Assembly (NCBI RefSeq): GCF_000380165.1
Contig: NZ_KB904735.1
Location: forward strand, 25,683-89,682
Length of the DNA stretch: 64,000 nt
Origin: Wenjunlia vitaminophila DSM 41686
Lineage (GTDB): Bacteria; Actinomycetota; Actinomycetes; Streptomycetales; Streptomycetaceae
Reading direction: 5' to 3'
Under the pieces are notes generated by a model. That model saw nothing but the letters and a program-made list of their open reading frames with translations. It was not told where the DNA came from and ran no database searches. The translations under genes and the position numbers were made by a program. Of this stretch, positions 26,138-35,480 are shown one piece after another (the stretch's first letter is position 1; every line of letters begins with the position of its first letter).

Positions 26138-27486
26138 CGGGGGCCGCGAAGCCCCCGGGGGCCCGCCCGCTGCCGCACCCGCTGCCCCGGCCCGCGCCGC
26201 CGCGCCCGGTGCGGGCGACCGTGCCGGGCCCGCCGGCCGGCTCCGGCGGCCCGGTCGGCCCACCCGGACTCCCGTTGGACACGGACAAGTTGCTGGCCGC
26301 CCGACTGCACGCGGTGAAGGTCCGTCCCTACCTGGCCAGCGCGCTCTTCGCGCTGCACGTGGTGGAGGACAGGTCGGTGCCGACCATGGCCGTGGACGCG
26401 CACTGGCGCTGCTACGTGTCCCCGGCCTTCGTGGCGCGCACCCCGGTGGAGGAGCTGGCGGGCGTCTGGGTGCACGAGGTCTCCCACCTGCTCAGGGACC
26501 ACCACGGGCGGGGCCAGCGCTACGCGCGTGAGCACGAGGAGCACGGACCGGGCGCGCGGTTGCGGTGGAACATCGCCGCCGACTTCGAGATCAACGACGA
26601 CGTCTACGGTGACGGCCTGCCCCTGCCCGCCGGGGCGGTGCTCCCGTCGCTCCTCGGGTTGTCCGACGGGCTGCTGATGGAGGAGTACCTGCGGACGGCG
26701 TCGCTGGCCGGGCTCGCCGCGGACCTGTCCTGGCTGGACTGCGGCAGTGGTGCCGACGGGCAGGACCGGCCCTGGGAGCTGGGGCCCGACGGGGCCCACG
26801 GGCTGAGCAGGCAGCAGCGGGACGCGGTCCGCTTCCGGGTCACCGAGGGCATCAAGGGCCGACCGGGCGACGTGCCGGAGGGCTGGCGGCGCTGGGCGGA
26901 CCAGGCGTTCCATCCGCCGCAGCCGTGGCGGCAGTTGCTGGGGGCGGCGGTCCGCACGGCGGCTGGCGGGCCTGGTGCGGGCGAGAACCACAGCTACCGG
27001 CGTCCCTCCCGGCGCTCGGCCGGCGTCCCCGGGGTGGTGCTGCCGAGCCTGCGCCGTACGCCGCCCCGGGTCTGCGTCGTGATCGACACCTCCGGGTCGG
27101 TGAGCGACGCCGAGTTGGGCAGCGCCCTGCTGGAGGTGGCGGCGATCGCGCGGGCGGTGGGCGGACGGCGCGACCTGGTCTCGGTGGTCTCCTGTGACGC
27201 GGCGGCCGGGGTCGCCGTCCCGCTCTGCCGCGCCGAGAGCATCGCGCTGGTCGGCGGCGGGGGGACGGATCTGCGCTCCGGTTTCGCCCAGGCGCTCCGC
27301 TGCCGGCCCCTCCCGGACGTGATCGTTGTTCTGACGGATGGTCAGACTTCATGGCCGTCCACCCAGCCGCCCTGCCGCACCGTCGTCGGTCTGTTCCCCC
27401 GTCCCGCCCGTGCCACGGACGAGGAGGACCCCTCCTACGTCCCGGACGCCCCGCCACCCTGGGCGCACGTCGTCACCATCACCTGA
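26134..27486 (+). CDS. vWA-like / putative metallopeptidase protein (DUF2201 type)
   Basis: The 450-residue protein joins a putative zinc-peptidase domain, with HEVSH at 114-118 inside WVHEVSHLLRDHHGR, to a C-terminal von Willebrand A-like domain whose MIDAS motif DTSGS is at 318-322 and GGGGTD further on. This layout is that of the COG3864/DUF2201 family, regularly encoded next to MoxR ATPases. The GTG start overlaps the ATPase stop. The ATPase probably loads or remodels this protein. Substrate and physiological role are unknown. Confidence 0.88.
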   Translation: MTGAAKPPGARPLPHPLPRPAPPRPVRATVPGPPAGSGGPVGPPGLPLDTDKLLAARLHAVKVRPYLASALFALHVVEDRSVPTMAVDAHWRCYVSPAFVARTPVEELAGVWVHEVSHLLRDHHGRGQRYAREHEEHGPGARLRWNIAADFEINDDVYGDGLPLPAGAVLPSLLGLSDGLLMEEYLRTASLAGLAADLSWLDCGSGADGQDRPWELGPDGAHGLSRQQRDAVRFRVTEGIKGRPGDVPEGWRRWADQAFHPPQPWRQLLGAAVRTAAGGPGAGENHSYRRPSRRSAGVPGVVLPSLRRTPPRVCVVIDTSGSVSDAELGSALLEVAAIARAVGGRRDLVSVVSCDAAAGVAVPLCRAESIALVGGGGTDLRSGFAQALRCRPLPDVIVVLTDGQTSWPSTQPPCRTVVGLFPRPARATDEEDPSYVPDAPPPWAHVVTIT

Positions 27487-27555
27487 GAGGGATTGACGCG
27501 GCATCGCCGCCCGTGACGAGCGGCCCGTGACCGTACGCCTGGCCCTCACGTCGCG

Positions 27556-28071
27556 TCAGGTCGGAAACCCGGAGGGGGCCCGGCCGCAGTGCAGGTAGGC
27601 GGTGGTGCCGGTGACGAGGGCTCGGGAGACGGCGTGCAGGCGGCGCACCTTGTGCGGGGGGACCAGGTGCTCCCACTGCTCGGGGGAGGCGAGGCACCAG
27701 TCGGTGACCTCACGGCCGTCCACGCGCAGGTGCTGCTCGGCCCACGTCTGGGTGATCTCACCACCGTCGAAGAGGTAGTTGGCCAGCGGGGGCCGGCCGT
27801 CGGGCTGCTCGGGCATCCAGTCCATGGCCAACAGCCGCCCCAGGGCCGGATCGATGCCAAGCTCCTCCCTCACCTCGCGCCGGGCGCAGCGCCACGGGTC
27901 CTCGCCGCCGTCCAGGGCACCGCCGGGGATCTCCCAGCTACCGCCCTGGTAGGTGGGGCGCACCAGGATGATCCGCTGCTCGCGGTCGTGGAGGATCGCG
28001 CCGGCACTCACGATGATCTTCGGCAGGGTGGCGTAGTACTGCGCGGGAGGCAGTGGGAGGTCGGCACTCAT
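27556..28071 (-). CDS. NUDIX hydrolase
   Basis: The 171-residue protein has a complete Nudix box, GGALDGGEDPWRCARREVREELGI, beginning near residue 50 (Gly, Glu, Arg-Glu-x-x-Glu-Glu and Gly all in place). It hydrolyses a nucleoside diphosphate linked to another moiety. The remainder (YLFDGGEITQTW, DWCLASPEQWEHLVPPHK) does not reveal the substrate. It converges on the vWA gene with 69 bp between. Confidence 0.88.
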   Translation of the reverse strand: MSADLPLPPAQYYATLPKIIVSAGAILHDREQRIILVRPTYQGGSWEIPGGALDGGEDPWRCARREVREELGIDPALGRLLAMDWMPEQPDGRPPLANYLFDGGEITQTWAEQHLRVDGREVTDWCLASPEQWEHLVPPHKVRRLHAVSRALVTGTTAYLHCGRAPSGFPT

Positions 28072-28368
28072 GTCCGGTCACGCTAGCGCGCCGTGGTCCG
28101 TCGCAGAGGGGGCCGCGCCCGCCGGGGGCGGGGCGCGGTCCCGGTGCGGGCTTCCACACCCCGTTCGCCGGGGGCCGTCGCGTCCCCCCGGGCCCGCCGG
28201 GGCCCGGCGAACGGGCGGAAGGAATTTCTGCCGTCCTCCGGCCCCCTCCGGCCCCGGCTCCTCATGGAACATCCGCCTTCGTGGGCACCGGAGTTGACCG
28301 CCGCCGGTGGGCTCCCACCGGTGGCCCCGCCGCGACCGCCGCGGGCGCAACGCAGGATTTACCTCGCC

Positions 28369-28419
28369 GCAACCGTTGCCATACACAGCACCCTGATGCT
28401 TACCTGGCAACTGTTGACA
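28369..28419. promoter_or_regulatory. Paired GCAACNGTTG operator sites and -35 of the catabolic operon
   Basis: GCAACCGTTGC (28369-28379) is a perfect 11-bp palindrome and GCAACTGTTGA (28407-28417) a near copy 38 bp away. The second overlaps TTGACA (28414-28419), a consensus -35; no good -10 was seen at the expected distance. Both lie 40-90 bp before the substrate-binding-protein gene. They are the likely binding sites of the GntR regulator encoded in the operon. The rest of the 387-bp region 28072-28458 contains GC-rich repeats but no gene. Confidence 0.5.
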
Positions 28420-28458
28420 GAATCTCCTGACCTTGGAGAACGCCCATAGGGAGCGCCC

Positions 28459-29355
28459 GTGAGGCTGAGAAAAACCTGTCCGGCCGCCGTCTTCGCGGCC
28501 GTTGTCCTGATGGCCGGAACGACGGCCTGCGGCGACTCCGGAAGGAAGGCCGACGCCAACGCGGAGGTGACCGCCCCGAAGAACCTGGTCACGTCCGGAA
28601 CACTGACCTACGGGACCGCTGCGACCTTCCCGCCCTTCGAATCCAAGGCACCCGGGGGTGACCTCGAGGGATTCGACATCGAAATGGTGAACGCCCTGTC
28701 GAAGTCCATGGGGTTGCACCCCAAGGCGATGGACATGGACTTCGACGGCCTCGTCCCCGCGCTGGCCGGCCGCCGGATCGACATCATCAACTCGGCGATG
28801 TACATCACCCCGGAACGCGAGGCGAAGGTGGACTTCGTCCCGTACCTCGTCATAGGCGAGGCGCTGCTGACGCCCTCCGGCAACCCGAAGAACATCCAAC
28901 GCGTCCCAGAGGACCTTGCGGGCAAGACCGTGGCGGTCACCCGCGGGGCCATCGGCGAGACGTACATGAAGGAGTTCAACGAGGAGTTGAAGAAGCAGGG
29001 CCTGTCAACGATGAAGATCATGACCCTGCCGAACAACCAGGACGCGATGCTCGCGGTGAGGTCCGGGCGGGCCGACGCGTTCGACACCTCGACCCCCGGT
29101 GCGGCGACCACGATGCAGAAGACCAAGGACTTCACCATCGCCGCCACCTTCAAGAACGAGACGAAGATCGGCATCGCCGTCCGCAAGGGCGACTCCGCGA
29201 CCGCGACCGCCGTCCGTGAGGCGTTGCGCCTGTTCGAGGAGTCCGGCGGGTACGCGGCGCTGATGGCCAAGTACAAGCTGCCGCAGGAGTCGAGGCTGCT
29301 CGGCGCGGACGAGACCGGCGAGCCCCCGTCGCCGGGTGCGTCGAAGGGTTCCTAG
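28459..29355 (+). CDS. ABC importer substrate-binding lipoprotein (amino acid type)
   Basis: The 298-residue protein belongs to bacterial extracellular solute-binding protein family 3. A basic start, hydrophobic stretch and Cys24 in GTTACGDSG form a lipoprotein signal, although the residues before the Cys are not the consensus Leu-Ala-Gly. The family motifs YGTAATFPPFES, GFDIEMVNAL and FDGLVPALAGRRIDI are clear. It captures a polar amino acid or derivative outside the membrane. The GTG start follows GGGAGCGCCC. First gene of the operon, two bases... ahead of the permease gene. Confidence 0.9.
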   Translation: MRLRKTCPAAVFAAVVLMAGTTACGDSGRKADANAEVTAPKNLVTSGTLTYGTAATFPPFESKAPGGDLEGFDIEMVNALSKSMGLHPKAMDMDFDGLVPALAGRRIDIINSAMYITPEREAKVDFVPYLVIGEALLTPSGNPKNIQRVPEDLAGKTVAVTRGAIGETYMKEFNEELKKQGLSTMKIMTLPNNQDAMLAVRSGRADAFDTSTPGAATTMQKTKDFTIAATFKNETKIGIAVRKGDSATATAVREALRLFEESGGYAALMAKYKLPQESRLLGADETGEPPSPGASKGS

Positions 29356-29356
29356 C

Positions 29357-30064
29357 ATGAGCTTCCTGGACAAGGCGCTCTCCGAGCAGTTCTTCTCCGC
29401 AGCCGCGCTCACCTTCCAGTTGACCGTGCTGTCGATGGTCCTCGGGGTCGCGGGTGGAGTGGTGCTCGCGCTGGCCAAGGGCGCCCCCGCACCGCTGCGG
29501 TGGCTGGTCGACGGCTACGTGTGGCTGTTCCGCGGCACCCCCGTGCTGCTCCAGTTGATCTTCGTCTTCAACGTGCTCCCGCTCTGGGGACTGAACTTCT
29601 CGCCGTTCACCTGCGCCGTGATCGCCCTGAGCCTCAACGAGATCGCCTACATGGCGGAGATCGTCCGCGGGGGGCTGCTCGGCGTGGACCGCGGCCAGCG
29701 CACGGCCGCCCGGATGCTCGGTCTCTCCGAAGCGAAGATCCTGCGCTGGGTGGTGCTGCCCCAGGCGGCCCGGCTGGTCCTCCCACCGACCGGCAACCAG
29801 TTCATCGGGATGCTGAAGACCTCCGCGCTGGCATCGGTGGTCAGCGTCCAGGACCTGATGCTGACCGCTCAGCGCCAGGCCGCGGCCGACTTCGACTACA
29901 CCGGCTCGCTGGTCGCGGCGGCCCTGCACTACCTGGTGCTCACCACCCTGTTCACGATCGCGCTGCGCCAGGTGGAACGGCGTCTTGACGTCACCCGCCG
30001 CGCCGCCTCCCGGCGGTCGCCGGCCCCGGCCAGCACCGCGCTCCTCGACCCGGCGGCTCGATGA
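29357..30064 (+). CDS. ABC importer permease (polar amino acid type)
   Basis: The 235-residue membrane protein has about five helices and the binding-protein-dependent permease motif: YMAEIVRGGLLGVDRGQRTAARMLG and LPQAARLVLPPTGNQF. These are typical of HisM/GlnP-type permeases, which here would work as a homodimer because only one permease gene is present. The ATG at 29357 follows the stop of the binding-protein gene by one base, and its own stop overlaps an ATG at 30061. Confidence 0.9.
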   Translation: MSFLDKALSEQFFSAAALTFQLTVLSMVLGVAGGVVLALAKGAPAPLRWLVDGYVWLFRGTPVLLQLIFVFNVLPLWGLNFSPFTCAVIALSLNEIAYMAEIVRGGLLGVDRGQRTAARMLGLSEAKILRWVVLPQAARLVLPPTGNQFIGMLKTSALASVVSVQDLMLTAQRQAAADFDYTGSLVAAALHYLVLTTLFTIALRQVERRLDVTRRAASRRSPAPASTALLDPAAR

Positions 30065-30120
30065 ACCGCCCGCCGTCACCGCCAACGACACCGACACGGG
30101 AACCCGGAAGGAACAGCGTC

Positions 30121-30930
<810 letters not shown>

Positions 30931-30934
30931 GGAC

Positions 30935-31801
30935 ATGACCAAGACCCCCCCGGAAGAGCCGGCCGCCATCCGCAGCATCCCCGGGCCGGCCCCGGCCCCG
31001 TGGAGCCTGCGCAAACAGGACTGGGCCTACCAGCAGTTGCGCGAGCGCATCCTGACCGGCCGCCTGGCCCCCGGCGAACGGCTCAGTCAGGAGCGCCTCG
31101 CCAACGAGCTCGGCATCAGCCGGGGTCCGCTGCGTGACGCGCTGTCCCGGCTCGCCGCGGAGATGCTGGTGGTGGACCGCCCGCACCAGAAGTGGACGGT
31201 GGCCGAGGTCTCCGTCGCCGACGCCCGGGACATCTACAACGGCCGGGCGGCGCTGGAGAGCATGCTCGCGGCTGCCGCCGCCCAGTCCCCCTCCGATGTG
31301 CGCGCGGCGCGCTGCACGGAACTCGAGGTGCTGTTGGAGCGGCAGCGCACCGCCACCTCGCTGGGGGACGTGGCCGAGGTCCGGCTGTGGGACCGGCGGT
31401 TCCACGACGGCATCTACGCCCTGGCCGGTATGCCCGCCTCCCTCGGCGCGCTGGACCACCTGCGGGCGAAGAGCGACCGCTACATCTCCCTGTACCTGTC
31501 GGACACCAGTCGGGCCCACACCTCCGCGGACGAGCACGCGGACATCCTCGACGCGCTGAGCGCGGGGAACCCGGAGCGGTCAGGGGCGCTCACCAGGACG
31601 CACGTGCTGGGCGGGCTGACCCTGTTGACCGGGACGATCGGTGACCAACCGGCGACGTTCTCCGACAGTGCCTCGGTGCCCTCCGACGCGCGCACCAGCT
31701 TAGGAGCAGCCGCGCGGAACCACCGGACGACGCAGTCCCGACCCGCCCACGCACCCGATGACGGCGAAGTGCCGCCCCGCGCGGTGCGTCCGAGGAAGTG
31801 A
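30935..31801 (+). CDS. GntR-family regulator (FCD-like) of the operon
   Basis: The 288-residue protein carries a GntR winged helix at about residues 27-95 (AYQQLRERILTGRLAPGERL, NELGISRGPLRDALSRL) and a helical FCD-type effector domain after it. The last 45 residues are low complexity. It starts four bases after the ATPase gene, inside the operon, and is the natural candidate to bind the two GCAACNGTTG sites upstream. Such regulators usually release DNA on binding a pathway intermediate. Confidence 0.87.
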   Translation: MTKTPPEEPAAIRSIPGPAPAPWSLRKQDWAYQQLRERILTGRLAPGERLSQERLANELGISRGPLRDALSRLAAEMLVVDRPHQKWTVAEVSVADARDIYNGRAALESMLAAAAAQSPSDVRAARCTELEVLLERQRTATSLGDVAEVRLWDRRFHDGIYALAGMPASLGALDHLRAKSDRYISLYLSDTSRAHTSADEHADILDALSAGNPERSGALTRTHVLGGLTLLTGTIGDQPATFSDSASVPSDARTSLGAAARNHRTTQSRPAHAPDDGEVPPRAVRPRK

Positions 31802-31813
31802 GGAACCTCCACC

Positions 31814-33040
31814 GTGTTCGACCTGCCCGAGGCCATCCAGCGCCTGTCCATGCCCGAGCTGTCCGGTCAGCTCGGCATGTCGCTGCGCGACGCGGAACGC
31901 GCCCTGGAGAACGCTCCCGGCCCCGCGGAGCTCCTGGACGCCACCTACGCCGACACCCACCGATTCCCCCCTCCGGCGTGGGCACTGCCCACCTTCGTTG
32001 ACGCGGCCGGCGGCAGCGGCATGACCTACACGCCGTACCGGGGCGACCGGGCCGTCCGCGAGGCCGTGGCGGACAACGTGTCCACCGTCCTGGGGATACC
32101 CGCGACCGGGCCCACCGACGTGATCCTCACCCCGGGAACCCAGGGGGCGCTGTTCGTGGCGCTCGCTGCCCTGCTGTCGCCGGGTGACCTGGTGCTGCTG
32201 CCCGACCCCGACTACCTGTCCACCGAGCGGATGCTGCGCTACTTCGGCGCCGAGGTGCGCCGGATCCCGATGGTCTGGCCGCACGAGGGCGACACCGGTC
32301 GCGGCGCCCGCCCGACGCTGGACCTCGACGCGCTGGAACGGGCAGCCGCCGAGCGACCCAGGCTCATGGTGTTCTCCCACCCCAACAACCCGACCGGCGC
32401 CGTCTACGACGAGGGAACGATCACGGCGATCGCCGACCTCGCACGTCGGTTTGACTTCGCGGTCATCGCCGACGAGCTGTACTGCCGGCTGGTCTATGAC
32501 GGAGAAACGTTTCATCACATCGCCGCGCTCGAGGGCATGGCCGAGCGGACGGTGACCCTGCTCGGTCCGTCCAAGACCGAGTCGCTCTCCGGGTACCGGC
32601 TCGGTGTCGCCGTCGGCCCCCGCCCCCTGGTCGATGCCATGGAGGACGTCCAGTCCTGCACCGCGCTGCGCGCCCCTTCCTACGCCCAGCACCTGCTGGC
32701 GCGGTGGATCGCCGAGGACGGCACCTTCCTCGAGCGGCGGCTGAGGGAGTACCAGGCCCTACGCGACACCACGGTGAAGAAGCTCAACGACTCCTCGCTG
32801 TTCCGGGTGAACGCCAGCTACGGCACCGCCTACGTCTTCCCCGAGGTCCTGACCGCGGCCAGCGACCAGGAGGTGGCCCTCGCCCTGAAGGAGAAGGCCG
32901 GCGTGGTGGTCAACCCCGGCTACCAGTTCGGCCCCGCGGGCACCGGGCGGATGCGACTGTGCTTCGCCCAGGACGAGGCCGTCTGGGACGCCGCCCTCGA
33001 CCGGATCATCGACGTCGTGGGCGCTCTGGGGCCGGCGTGA
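31814..33040 (+). CDS. Class I/II PLP-dependent aminotransferase
   Basis: The 408-residue fold-type I enzyme has the PLP-phosphate and substrate motifs SHPNNPTGAVYDE and ADELYCRLVYD, with the cofactor lysine in LGPSKTESLSGYRLG. It transfers an amino group to or from a 2-oxo acid. The GTG at 31814 follows AGGAACC. Its end overlaps the next gene (GTGA), so it is translationally tied to the enolase-superfamily enzyme. In this context it probably removes the amino group from the imported and processed substrate. Confidence 0.88.
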   Translation: MFDLPEAIQRLSMPELSGQLGMSLRDAERALENAPGPAELLDATYADTHRFPPPAWALPTFVDAAGGSGMTYTPYRGDRAVREAVADNVSTVLGIPATGPTDVILTPGTQGALFVALAALLSPGDLVLLPDPDYLSTERMLRYFGAEVRRIPMVWPHEGDTGRGARPTLDLDALERAAAERPRLMVFSHPNNPTGAVYDEGTITAIADLARRFDFAVIADELYCRLVYDGETFHHIAALEGMAERTVTLLGPSKTESLSGYRLGVAVGPRPLVDAMEDVQSCTALRAPSYAQHLLARWIAEDGTFLERRLREYQALRDTTVKKLNDSSLFRVNASYGTAYVFPEVLTAASDQEVALALKEKAGVVVNPGYQFGPAGTGRMRLCFAQDEAVWDAALDRIIDVVGALGPA

Positions 33041-34260
33041 CCGGCACCGCGGCGGTCGTGACGCAGGCCGCGTACGGCGTCGTCGGCCTCCCGTTGCGCC
33101 GCCGGCTGCGGCACACCACCGCGGACACCGGCGAACTCACCGTGGTGCTGCTGCGCCTCACCCTGGCCACCGGGCACGTGGGGTGGGCGGAGACCAGGGG
33201 CAACGGTGAGTACGCCACCCACCACACCACCGGCGACATCGTCGCCGCCCTGGCCGGCCTGCCACCCGTCACCGACCCGGTGTGGGGCGCCCCGTCCGCC
33301 CTCGCCGACGCCCTCGCCGAGCGGTGTCCACCCGCCGCCATGCTGCTGGACGTCGCCACCCGCGACGCCGAGGCCCGCTCCCGCGGGCTTCCGCTCTGGG
33401 CGACCCTGCCCGGTGCCGGCCCGCCGGGAGGGCGGGGCCCGCGGTCGCTGGCGACGCACGCCCAGATCGGCTTCGGCACCGCGGAGGAAGCCGGAGTGCT
33501 GGCGGCCGAGGCAGCCCGTGCGGGCTTCGGCCGGATCAAGATCCGGGTCGGTGGCCGACCGGAGGAGGACCGGGCCCGGGTGACCCTCGCACGGCGGGCC
33601 GTGGACCGAGCGGTCGGTGCCGGCGTGGTGGCCATCGCCGTGGACGCCAACGGCGGCTGGGACCCGGCCACCGCGATCAGCGCCACGGCCTGGCTCGCCG
33701 ACCAGGGCGTGGCCTGGCTGGAACAGCCCACCCCACCGGACGACCCCGCCGCGCTGGCCGCGGTGCGCTCCGTGGCCCGAGTGCCCGTCTGGGCCGACGA
33801 ATCGGTGCGCGGCGCCTCCGACGTGCACGCTCTCGCCGCCCTCGGGGCCGTGGACGGCGTCCACCTGAAACTGGAGAAGACCGGGACCGTCGGCGCGCTG
33901 ACCGCCGCCGTGGCGGCGGCCCGCGGCCACGGCCTGGACGTGGGGCTCGGCCAGATGGACTGCGGCCGGCTGGGCTGCGCCACCACCACGCACCTGGCGG
34001 CGGGACTCGGGACCGCCGTGGCCGAACTCTGGGGCTGCGCCAACGTCGCCCGCGACGTCACCGAGGGCCTGGAGCTGCGTGCCGGCGCCGTCGGCCTCCC
34101 GCGGGGGCCCGGCCTCGGGGTGCGCGTCACCCTCCACCCCGCGGAACTCACCCCTCTGGGGCAGCACTCCCGCTCCGGCGCGCGGCGCCAGGGACCCTGG
34201 TCCGGCGGGGGACCCGCCGGCGCGGGCACACCCGCACCCGAAGGCAAGGAACTGGTATGA
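33037..34260 (+). CDS. Mandelate racemase/muconate-lactonizing (enolase superfamily) enzyme
   Basis: The 407-residue protein has the N-terminal capping domain (GWAETRGNGEY) and TIM barrel of the superfamily. Visible barrel-end motifs are IKIRVGG (where Lys-x-Lys is usual; here Lys-x-Arg), VDANGGW, LEQP, WADES and HLKLEK, giving the Asp, Glu, Glu metal ligands and a Lys on the opposite side. This pattern fits a racemase or epimerase such as N-acylamino-acid or dipeptide epimerases. A Pro/Gly-rich tail of 30 residues follows. It overlaps both neighbours by four bases. Confidence 0.85.
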   Translation: MTGTAAVVTQAAYGVVGLPLRRRLRHTTADTGELTVVLLRLTLATGHVGWAETRGNGEYATHHTTGDIVAALAGLPPVTDPVWGAPSALADALAERCPPAAMLLDVATRDAEARSRGLPLWATLPGAGPPGGRGPRSLATHAQIGFGTAEEAGVLAAEAARAGFGRIKIRVGGRPEEDRARVTLARRAVDRAVGAGVVAIAVDANGGWDPATAISATAWLADQGVAWLEQPTPPDDPAALAAVRSVARVPVWADESVRGASDVHALAALGAVDGVHLKLEKTGTVGALTAAVAAARGHGLDVGLGQMDCGRLGCATTTHLAAGLGTAVAELWGCANVARDVTEGLELRAGAVGLPRGPGLGVRVTLHPAELTPLGQHSRSGARRQGPWSGGGPAGAGTPAPEGKELV

Positions 34261-35480
34261 GCAGCAGCATCACCGCCCCGGTCACCGCCTCCGGCGGCGC
34301 ACCCGACAGCACCGTCCTGGACCTGCTCACCGCCATGGTGGCGTGCGACTCCACGACCCCCACCGGCGAGGAGGAGAGCACCGCCGAGCTGCTCGCCGAG
34401 CGGCTGTCCGAGGCGGGGTTCGAGGTGGAGACCGAACGCCTGGGGCCGGGCCGGGTCAACCTCACCGCACGCCACCGCTTCGCCCCGACCGGTCCTTCGG
34501 TGATGCTCAACTCCCACCTGGACGTGGTCCCCGCGGGCAGCGGCTGGACCAGCCCGCCGTTCCGACCGACGCTGCGCGACGGACGGCTGTACGGGCGCGG
34601 GGCCGCCGACGCCAAGGGCCCCCTCGCGGCCATGGCCTGCGCCGCGATCGACCTGGTCCGCGGCCCGGACCGGGACCGGCTGCACGGGGAGGTGGTGTTC
34701 TCCGCCGTCTCCCAGGAGGAGGGCGACTCCGCCGGTGCCCGTCACCTGGTGCCCCGGCTCCGGCGGGACGGACGGCTGCCCGACGCGGTCATCGTGGGCG
34801 AGCCCACCGGGATGCGCCTGCTGACCGCCCACAAGGGTTCGGTCCGGCCGGTGATCGAGGTCGTCGGGGTGGCCGCGCACGCCGCCAACCCCGGGGCCGG
34901 CGTGAACGCGGTGACCGCCGCGGGCCTCCTGCTCGACCGGCTCGGGGAGTACGCCGCCGGTCTCGCCGCCCACGGCCACCCCCTGCTCGGCGCACCCACC
35001 TGCACCCCGGTGTTCATCGCCGGCGGCGAGGCCCCGAACGCGGTGCCCGAGCGGTGCCGGATCACCCTGGACCGGCGGATGGTCCCGGGCGAGACCCCGC
35101 AGTCGGTGCTGGCCACGATCGACGCGGTGCTCGCCGACTTCAACACCGGGGGACACGGGGCGCACGCCTCCGTCGTGGAGTGCGCCCCGAGCACCGGCGG
35201 GCCCTCCGAGACCCCGCAGGACCACCCGTTCGTCCAGCTCTGCCAGCGGGCCCTGGCCGCCGCGGGAGCCGACGACGCCCTCGGCGGCCTCACCGTCAAC
35301 TGCGACATGACGCACTTCAGGGCCGCGGGCGTGCCCGCGCTGGTGTGCGGACCCGGCCGCCTCGAGGTGATGCACGCGCTCGACGAGCACATCGTCGTCA
35401 GCGAGCTCGAACAGGCCGTTGACCAGTACCGCGCCATCCTCCTCGAGGCGCTGGACGGCGGGAGCCCGCGATGGGTCTGA
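34257..35480 (+). CDS. M20-family (ArgE/DapE-type) hydrolase
   Basis: The 407-residue protein has the dinuclear-zinc motifs of M20 enzymes: NSHLDVVPAG, GRGAADAKGP, SQEEGDSAGA with the catalytic Glu pair, VGEPTG and a final MHALDEHI. The lid domain lies at about residues 190-300. Relatives remove acyl or carbamoyl groups from amino acids or cleave dipeptides. AAGGA precedes the ATG, which overlaps the previous stop; the end overlaps the next gene by 10 bp. Next to a racemase-type enzyme this suggests deacylation of an N-acyl amino acid. Confidence 0.88.
   Translation: MSSSITAPVTASGGAPDSTVLDLLTAMVACDSTTPTGEEESTAELLAERLSEAGFEVETERLGPGRVNLTARHRFAPTGPSVMLNSHLDVVPAGSGWTSPPFRPTLRDGRLYGRGAADAKGPLAAMACAAIDLVRGPDRDRLHGEVVFSAVSQEEGDSAGARHLVPRLRRDGRLPDAVIVGEPTGMRLLTAHKGSVRPVIEVVGVAAHAANPGAGVNAVTAAGLLLDRLGEYAAGLAAHGHPLLGAPTCTPVFIAGGEAPNAVPERCRITLDRRMVPGETPQSVLATIDAVLADFNTGGHGAHASVVECAPSTGGPSETPQDHPFVQLCQRALAAAGADDALGGLTVNCDMTHFRAAGVPALVCGPGRLEVMHALDEHIVVSELEQAVDQYRAILLEALDGGSPRWV

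Noticed and set aside
33282-35480. 732-residue frame fusing enolase and M20 domains
   Set aside because: The part before 34257 is out of frame with the enolase gene; the two are separate overlapping genes.
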